A stretch of DNA of 55,386 nt, taken from positions 1-55,386 of the forward strand of contig JAFQIE010000016.1 of NCBI GenBank assembly GCA_017397645.1, given 5' to 3'. Below are positions 51,053 through 55,386 of this stretch, piece by piece. Source of the stretch: Lachnospiraceae bacterium. GTDB lineage: Bacteria; Bacillota; Clostridia; Lachnospirales; Lachnospiraceae. A program made the translations under genes and the position numbers. Under the pieces are notes generated by a model. It had not been told where the DNA came from. It saw only the letters and a program-made list of their open reading frames with translations, and did no database searches. The number at the start of each line of letters is the position of its first letter. The first letter of the stretch is position 1.

Positions 51053-51094
51053 AGTATATCATACAAATTTCAACATACACAAGAAATTTGTATT
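51053..51094 (-). promoter_or_regulatory. Pit promoter region with 11-bp perfect inverted repeat
   Basis: ATACAAATTTC (51062-51072) and GAAATTTGTAT (51084-51094) are perfect arms around 11 bp, giving a 22-bp centre-to-centre spacing on one face of the helix. A TATACT -10 box preceded by TGA (minus strand, 51053-51058) lies beside it, so a bound regulator would cover the -35 region. The rest of the ~220-bp pit/mntP interval holds only the two promoters. Confidence 0.5.
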
Positions 51095-51174
51095 TCAATC
51101 TTCTCTTTTTTTATTCTGATGCCAACATATGATTCCATTTTCCGTTTTATTTAACCAAACACTTCCCCTCGTCC

Positions 51175-51203
51175 TTGCATTCTTCGCCACAATATACTAT
51201 AAT
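51175..51203 (+). promoter_or_regulatory. Sigma-A promoter of mntP
   Basis: -35 TTGCAT (51175-51180) and -10 TATAAT (51198-51203), 17 bp apart. I see no yybP-ykoY manganese riboswitch between it and the gene. Confidence 0.75.
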
Positions 51204-51242
51204 AGTCCTCAATTTGACATCTCTGTATAGGGAGGAGGATTT

Positions 51243-51818
51243 ATGGTTATTACAGAACTATTAGTATTGGCCATCGGCTTAAGCATGGACGCCTTTGCCG
51301 TTTCGATTTGTAAAGGTCTTTCCACAACCAAAACAAGCGTTTCCCATATGGCCAAATGTGGCATTTGGTTCGGTGGATTTCAGGCGTTGATGCCTCTCCT
51401 TGGTTATTACCTTGGGAATATGTTTTCTGTCTATATTAAAGCCGTGGACCACTGGATTGCTTTTCTGCTACTGGCTCTGATTGGAACCAATATGCTCAAA
51501 GATGCATTTTCGAATGAGTGCGACTGTTGCAATGAAGGTAATGCCGATTTTTCTATAAAAACCATGTTTACCATGGCCGTAGCAACCTCCATTGACGCAT
51601 TGATGGTTGGTGTTTCCCTGGCAATGGCCGGAAATGTCAATATCTGGGCTGCTGTCGCATTGATTGGCATAGTCACTTGTCTTCTCTCCGCTTTCGGCGT
51701 AAACGCCGGCAGCATCTTCGGAAATCGCTTTGGTGCAAAAGCACAGATTGCGGGTGGTGTCATACTGATTCTTATCGGATTAAAAATACTGTTGGAGCAT
51801 TTGGGCATCATAAAATAA
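51243..51818 (+). CDS. mntP: Manganese efflux pump MntP
   Basis: This 191-residue protein has six membrane helices built from two repeats, each with a conserved Asp in a helix: LAIGLSMDAFAVS (~10-23) and VATSIDALMVGVSLA (~115-128). This is the pattern of MntP (YebN), which exports manganese. A cytoplasmic loop has a cluster of acidic residues and Cys (ECDCC). ATG 51243 has GGGAGGAGG upstream. The gene is monocistronic with its own promoter and terminator and is the only plus-strand gene in 29-55 kb. Confidence 0.9.
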   Translation: MVITELLVLAIGLSMDAFAVSICKGLSTTKTSVSHMAKCGIWFGGFQALMPLLGYYLGNMFSVYIKAVDHWIAFLLLALIGTNMLKDAFSNECDCCNEGNADFSIKTMFTMAVATSIDALMVGVSLAMAGNVNIWAAVALIGIVTCLLSAFGVNAGSIFGNRFGAKAQIAGGVILILIGLKILLEHLGIIK

Positions 51819-51842
51819 GGATACAAACAAAAATCACACCAA

Positions 51843-51878
51843 AAAACCTCGATTCAAATTCTTTTGAACCGAGGTTTT
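51843..51878. terminator. Bidirectional terminator after mntP
   Basis: Stem AAAACCTCG...TTCAAA / TTTGAA...CGAGGTTTT, with T-runs on both sides, serves mntP and the convergent small membrane protein gene. Confidence 0.85.
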
Positions 51879-51908
51879 CATTTACTTTAATTTAATTCAT
51901 TGTAGAAT

Positions 51909-52397
51909 TTATTTGGATAATTTCTTCTTAATAGTCATCACCAAAGAAGTAACAGATACTGCCACAAGCACAACGCTCAATGCTAAGCTTATGTACCACA
52001 TATTACCCATCTGCATTACCTTCTGCGTCAAGAATTGCAGAATACCAATGATACCTGTCGCTAACGGGAAGAAAATCATCCATTCATTCTTAAAGATCAA
52101 AATCATAATAACGGAAACCACTCCAAGAACCAAAACAAGAGCAGCCTCTGTAATGAAATCATTTACCTTGGGTTTCGCAATGTCAAGAGCCTCACCAAAA
52201 TCCTTAGTCAATTCTCTACACTCAAAAGGTAACCAAACATATTTTGCAATAGAAGCGGTAGCCTCTACTGTAGTCTCAACACCGTCTACCTTCTCTTCTT
52301 TCTGGTAAGACCAGAAAGGAACAAACTGAAGTGCCACCAAAACAACGACCAATACGATAGCCGCTAAATTAAAAACTTTCACATGATTCTTCAACAT
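51909..52397 (-). CDS. Uncharacterised membrane protein with four helices
   Basis: This 162-residue protein has helices at ~9-27, 82-100, 105-122 and 135-155. Between helices 1 and 2 is an outside loop of about 55 residues, with VEATASIAKYVWLPFECRE. I do not recognise a family. It has a sigma-A promoter 60 bp upstream and its own terminator, so it is a single-gene unit. AGGAGG-type ribosome site and ATG agree. Confidence 0.8.
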   Translation of the reverse strand: MLKNHVKVFNLAAIVLVVVLVALQFVPFWSYQKEEKVDGVETTVEATASIAKYVWLPFECRELTKDFGEALDIAKPKVNDFITEAALVLVLGVVSVIMILIFKNEWMIFFPLATGIIGILQFLTQKVMQMGNMWYISLALSVVLVAVSVTSLVMTIKKKLSK

Positions 52398-52457
52398 ATC
52401 CGTACTTCCTCCAATAATTAAATATTCATCGTAATAATAAGTTAGAACACTTAATAC

Positions 52458-52487
52458 ATAATACCCCTAATTTCACCGAACTGTCAA
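52458..52487 (-). promoter_or_regulatory. Promoter of the small membrane protein gene
   Basis: Minus strand: -35 TTGACA (52482-52487) and -10 TATTAT (52458-52463), 18 bp apart. Confidence 0.65.
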
Positions 52488-52529
52488 TACCTTATAGGAA
52501 CTTTTATGCACAAACCCGCCAACAAAAAA

Positions 52530-52557
52530 ATCCCGGATGCCCATAGACACCCGGGAT
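52530..52557 (-). terminator. Terminator of the uracil/xanthine permease gene
   Basis: Stem ATCCCGG / CCGGGAT with inner pairs runs into seven T on the minus strand. Confidence 0.85.
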
Positions 52558-52578
52558 AAATTCATTTTCGAAGATTTC

Positions 52579-53898
52579 TTACTCTTCTTTTGCCTTACCT
52601 ACTACAAGGTTTACGATAATACCAAGTATCAAAGCACATGCGATGGAGGTCAAGGTCACCTTACCAAAGGATACGCTCAATCCGCCGATACCGGTAATGA
52701 GGATGGTAGAAACAACGAACAGATTCTTGCTCTGTCCCAAATCCACCTTCTGAACCATCTTCAAACCGCTAACTGCGATAAATCCGTACAACGCAGTACA
52801 AACACCGCCCATGACACAGTTAGGAATGGAAGCCAAGAAGGTTACAAAGGGACCAAAGAAGGAAATCACCATACACATAATTGCTGCAGTGGTAATAGTG
52901 ATTACGGAAGCATTACGGGTGATAGCCACACAACCAACGGACTCGCCGTATGTGGTGTTAGGACATCCACCGAAGAATGCACCTGCCATAGAACCAACAC
53001 CATCACCCAGCAATGTACGATGCAAACCGGGCTCTTCCAACAAATCCTTGCCGATGATACTGGACAGGTTCTTGTGGTCAGCAATGTGCTCAGCAAACAC
53101 TACGAAAGCAACGGGCACATAAGCCACTGCTACTGTTGCAATGAACGCAGGATCCACTGCCTGAATGCCCTCTCCCAACTGCAGGAAAGTGTATTCCGGC
53201 ATCTTAAGAATCGTCATATTGGCAAATACAGAGAAGTCAATCACCTGCAAAGCAGCATTGTCAGTAAAAATACCAATCACGGTAAAAATGGTAGCAACAA
53301 CATAACCTACCAGGATACCAAGCACAAAAGGAATCAGCTTCATCATCTTCTTGCCATATACGGAAAACATGATAACTGCAAACAAAGTGATTAAACCACA
53401 AATCAATGCAACATAGGGGCTACAACCTACCACTCTACCAGTCTTCAAATCACCAACAGCGTTACCTGCCAAAGAAAGACCGATAATCGCAACGGTGGGT
53501 CCGATTACTACAGGAGGCATCAATTTGTTTACCCACTGTACGCCAACCAACTTGATGATGATAGCGATAATTACATAAACAAGACCTGCCATAAAAGCAC
53601 CGATAATCAAACCAACGTGGCCGGCTGCGGCAGAAGTTGCGCCTGCAAAAGCAGCGCTCATAGAACCTAAGAAAGCAAAGGATGAACCCAGGTAAACAGG
53701 GCTCTTAAAACGGGTAAACAACTGATAAACAAGTGTACCCACACCGGCACCGAACAGCGCGGCGGACTGACTCATGCCATTTCCGATAATTGTGGGAACG
53801 GCAATCGTTGCTGCCAAAATTGCCAACACCTGCTGGAATGCAAAAACAAGCAGCTGAGGAAACTTTGGTTTGTCTTGGATGTTGTAAACCAAATTCAT
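52579..53898 (-). CDS. uraA: Uracil/xanthine permease (NCS2 family)
   Basis: This 439-residue protein has about 14 membrane segments. Motifs include FQQVLAILAATIAVPTI (first helix), SPVYLGSSFAFLGSM, VGPTVAIIGLSLAGNA, the substrate-contact stretch VFAEHIADHKNLSSI with its key Glu, and FFGGCPNTTYGES. These agree with UraA, the proton-driven uracil carrier; xanthine carriers are close, so the substrate is a likely guess. It has its own promoter, and no PyrR-type leader attenuator is seen in the 30-bp leader. Confidence 0.9.
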   Translation of the reverse strand: MNLVYNIQDKPKFPQLLVFAFQQVLAILAATIAVPTIIGNGMSQSAALFGAGVGTLVYQLFTRFKSPVYLGSSFAFLGSMSAAFAGATSAAAGHVGLIIGAFMAGLVYVIIAIIIKLVGVQWVNKLMPPVVIGPTVAIIGLSLAGNAVGDLKTGRVVGCSPYVALICGLITLFAVIMFSVYGKKMMKLIPFVLGILVGYVVATIFTVIGIFTDNAALQVIDFSVFANMTILKMPEYTFLQLGEGIQAVDPAFIATVAVAYVPVAFVVFAEHIADHKNLSSIIGKDLLEEPGLHRTLLGDGVGSMAGAFFGGCPNTTYGESVGCVAITRNASVITITTAAIMCMVISFFGPFVTFLASIPNCVMGGVCTALYGFIAVSGLKMVQKVDLGQSKNLFVVSTILITGIGGLSVSFGKVTLTSIACALILGIIVNLVVGKAKEE

Positions 53899-53928
53899 AG
53901 AACACCTCCGTAAAGTATATTTTGTCTA

Positions 53929-53957
53929 ATTATAGCACCCGCTTTGTATAAAATCAA
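53929..53957 (-). promoter_or_regulatory. Promoter of the uracil/xanthine permease gene
   Basis: Minus strand: -35 TTGATT (53952-53957) and -10 TATAAT (53929-53934), 17 bp apart. Confidence 0.7.
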
Positions 53958-54005
53958 TATAAAATAATCGTAAAATACCTATATCTTGTGTTTAATTACA
54001 AAAAT

Positions 54006-54032
54006 AACCCCCACCAATAGTGATAGGAGTTA
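54006..54032 (-). terminator. Terminator of the alpha/beta hydrolase gene
   Basis: The stem AACTCC / GGGGTT with inner CAC/GTG pairs runs into ATTTTTG on the minus strand. Confidence 0.6.
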
Positions 54033-54037
54033 CAGTC

Positions 54038-54781
54038 TCAAATATTCAAAAATGCTTTTGTCAGGTTAACAATCGTTTGCATTTCTCCCTCTTTTTTGAA
54101 ACGATGGTCTGCACCGGGCATTGTTTTTAAGCAAACTCTGTTCTGCGACTCTACAAAGGCATCAATGTCAGAAGGCGGAACGATATCGTCACAATCACCA
54201 TGTATAACAAGAATAGGTTGAAGAATTTGCCTGTTTCCAATCGCTTCTTGGGACATTAAATCTTCATAAAAAGAATAAGGCAGGTTGATGGGGCGCTCAA
54301 ACCCGCATTTTATATAATTCATTTTTTTGAAATCGTCGGCACTTATCTCAAGCACATTTTCAAGCAGAATTTTAGGCATTGTAACCGCAGGAGCTCTTAA
54401 CACAATTGGAATATCAGGAAGTTTACGGGCACTAAGCAACGTGATATATCCGCCAAAGCTGGTGGCAAAGATACTTTTACCTGCACTCGGATATTGATTC
54501 GAAACATATTCGACCACCGTACATAAATCATTTATACAATTATGGACAGTGAGCATCTCCTCACCTACAGGACTATCCCCGTGAGCCGGGAAATCAAAAG
54601 AAATAACAAAGCTGTTGGACAAGCAAAATGTTGCCGCTAACTTTTCAATCATCGAGCTTTCTTTATCTCCCGCAAAACCGTGCACACCGATTATAACGTT
54701 GTCTATACATCCATCATCCGGCATAAAGGTTTTACATCTTATTTTGTATTGTTTTTTAATGGAAAAATATTCTGTTTTCAT
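54038..54781 (-). CDS. Alpha/beta hydrolase, likely esterase/lipase-type
   Basis: This 247-residue protein has the alpha/beta-hydrolase pattern: GVHGFAGDKESS (oxyanion region), FDFPAHGDS, the nucleophile elbow FATSFGGYIT (S-F-G-G; Ser is catalytic), LVIHGDCDDIVPP (catalytic Asp) and GADHRF (His). Small proteins of this kind are esterases or peptidases; the substrate is open. ATG 54781 (MKTEYFS) has GGAG in front. It lies at the edge of the second palindrome array. Confidence 0.85.
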   Translation of the reverse strand: MKTEYFSIKKQYKIRCKTFMPDDGCIDNVIIGVHGFAGDKESSMIEKLAATFCLSNSFVISFDFPAHGDSPVGEEMLTVHNCINDLCTVVEYVSNQYPSAGKSIFATSFGGYITLLSARKLPDIPIVLRAPAVTMPKILLENVLEISADDFKKMNYIKCGFERPINLPYSFYEDLMSQEAIGNRQILQPILVIHGDCDDIVPPSDIDAFVESQNRVCLKTMPGADHRFKKEGEMQTIVNLTKAFLNI

Positions 54782-54844
54782 GGCTCCACTTCTCACATTT
54801 GCAAATTTATTCTCAGCAAACGCACTGGGCTACTGAAGTTCTCT

Positions 54845-55130
54845 CTTTTAGGCGGTGGCAAGACATTATTGCCCTCAATGCCTAATTTTTGACCCTTCAT
54901 TACCAATTTTAGGTGATAGCGACACTTTTTAGCTTCCAACGCCTAATTTTGGGCGCTTCGTTGCCGATTTTAGACAATAACGACACTTTTTAGCTTCCAA
55001 CGCCTAATTTTGGGCGCTTCGTTGCTGATTTTAGGCAATAGCAGCGCTTTTTAGCTTCCAATACCTAATTTTTATCTTTTTGTTTTCACTTTTAGGTAAC
55101 AGCCGGAGTTTTCCGACTCTAACACCTAAG
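54845..55130. repeat. Array B of palindromic repeats, 61-bp period
   Basis: Five units, beginning near 54846, 54907, 54969, 55030 and 55090, have left arms like TTTTAGGT/C and right arms like CCTAATTTT, with GC-richer loops than array A (GCGACACTTTTTAGCTTCC in two of them). The stretch GGGCGCTTCGTTGC between units is repeated exactly once more. In the 54782-55228 interval I see no gene. Confidence 0.8.
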
Positions 55131-55143
55131 AAATGCAGCAAAA

Positions 55144-55172
55144 CAGGCCCAGCATCAAACTTACCGGGCCTG
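55144..55172 (-). terminator. Terminator of the gene at the right edge
   Basis: Stem CAGGCCC (55144-55150) / GGGCCTG (55166-55172) is followed by TTTT on the minus strand, about 57 bp after the stop codon at 55229. Confidence 0.7.
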
Positions 55173-55228
55173 TAACTGTTTTACGAACACCTAATGTTAT
55201 TCTAAGGGAATAACTCTACTTAATAAAC

Positions 55229-55386
55229 CTAATTATTTAGAAGCAATTGCAGCCTGTGCAGTATAGCATCAAGGGATGACTTTTTACCACACTTACCAAC
55301 GGTTGTGATTATACCATTCTGATTTTCGTTTTTCAATAGGTTCGGGAAATATTGTTGTAATTCAGTCAAACCGATTACATCCCCGA
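55229..55386 (-). CDS. C-terminal end of an unidentified protein
   Basis: A frame is open from the window edge to TAG at 55229-55231, 52 codons, and reads GDVIGLTELQQYFPNLLK, then GIITTVGKCGKKSSLDAI, ending LHRLQLLLNN. Amino-acid make-up is ordinary and the terminator follows, so it is probably real. I do not recognise it. The start lies outside the window. Confidence 0.5.
   Translation of the reverse strand, partial: GDVIGLTELQQYFPNLLKNENQNGIITTVGKCGKKSSLDAILHRLQLLLNN

Noticed and set aside
51050-51242. yybP-ykoY (manganese) riboswitch before mntP
   Set aside because: The leader between promoter and start codon is only about 35 bp, too short for this riboswitch, and its motifs are absent.
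52537-53394. 285-codon plus-strand frame opposite the uracil/xanthine permease
   Set aside because: Same reason: a shadow of an obvious membrane protein gene, with no ribosome site.

Overview
The window looks like a chromosomal segment of a spore-forming anaerobic Bacillota, most likely Lachnospiraceae or a close clostridial relative. This rests on gene content only: a complete spoIIIA operon with a sigma-E-like promoter, spoIVB next to recN/argR, the order asp23-nusB-xseA-xseB-ispA-dxs-tlyA-nadK-argR-recN-spoIVB, two glycyl-radical-enzyme activases (oxygen-sensitive chemistry), diaminopimelate dehydrogenase, and carbohydrate ABC importers encoded without ATPases. Nearly all genes lie on the minus strand.

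Layout. 1-1000: the end of a membrane acyltransferase, tRNA-Gly(GCC), and a very short holin-like toxin gene with an antisense promoter (candidate type I toxin-antitoxin). 1.0-4.4 kb: yhaO-yhaN, a nuclease/ATPase pair of SbcD/SbcC type. 4.5-5.9 kb: a GNAT acetyltransferase and a DUF4160/DUF2442-HTH pair. 6-11.9 kb: a maltodextrin-type operon (binding protein, two permeases, LacI regulator, MalQ) behind a sigma-A promoter with a LacI-type operator. 12-15.2 kb: a TAXI-type TRAP transporter. 15.2-16.1 kb: a radical-SAM activase without its partner enzyme. 16.2-22.1 kb: an Lpl-type oligosaccharide importer with a membrane-bound AraC sensor-regulator. 22.3-23.8 kb: a PlsC-like and a PAP2-like lipid enzyme.

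23.9-27.7 kb is a decayed catabolic locus. Left to right it holds an MFS transporter fragment, a 673-residue glycosidase-like protein, a second activase, the last ~40 codons of a glycyl radical enzyme, and the 3' half of an AraC regulator. The last two abut as a single deletion between divergent genes would leave them. 27.7-29.3 kb has tandem repeats, an uncharacterised nuclease-like gene without a standard start codon, and an array of palindromes about 60 bp apart. The same palindrome family recurs at 54.8-55.1 kb.

29.3-40.3 kb is the conserved housekeeping/sporulation cluster (DNA repair, isoprenoid supply, NADP synthesis, arginine regulation, SpoIVB). 40.3-43.1 kb holds prfC and deoB, and 43.1-48.2 kb spoIIIAA-AH, which builds the channel between forespore and mother cell. 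48.3-54.8 kb carries ddh, a Pit phosphate transporter with its DUF47 partner, mntP, a small membrane protein, a uracil/xanthine permease and an alpha/beta hydrolase. The right edge cuts a minus-strand gene. All product names come from recognising motifs and gene order by eye; no database search was run.
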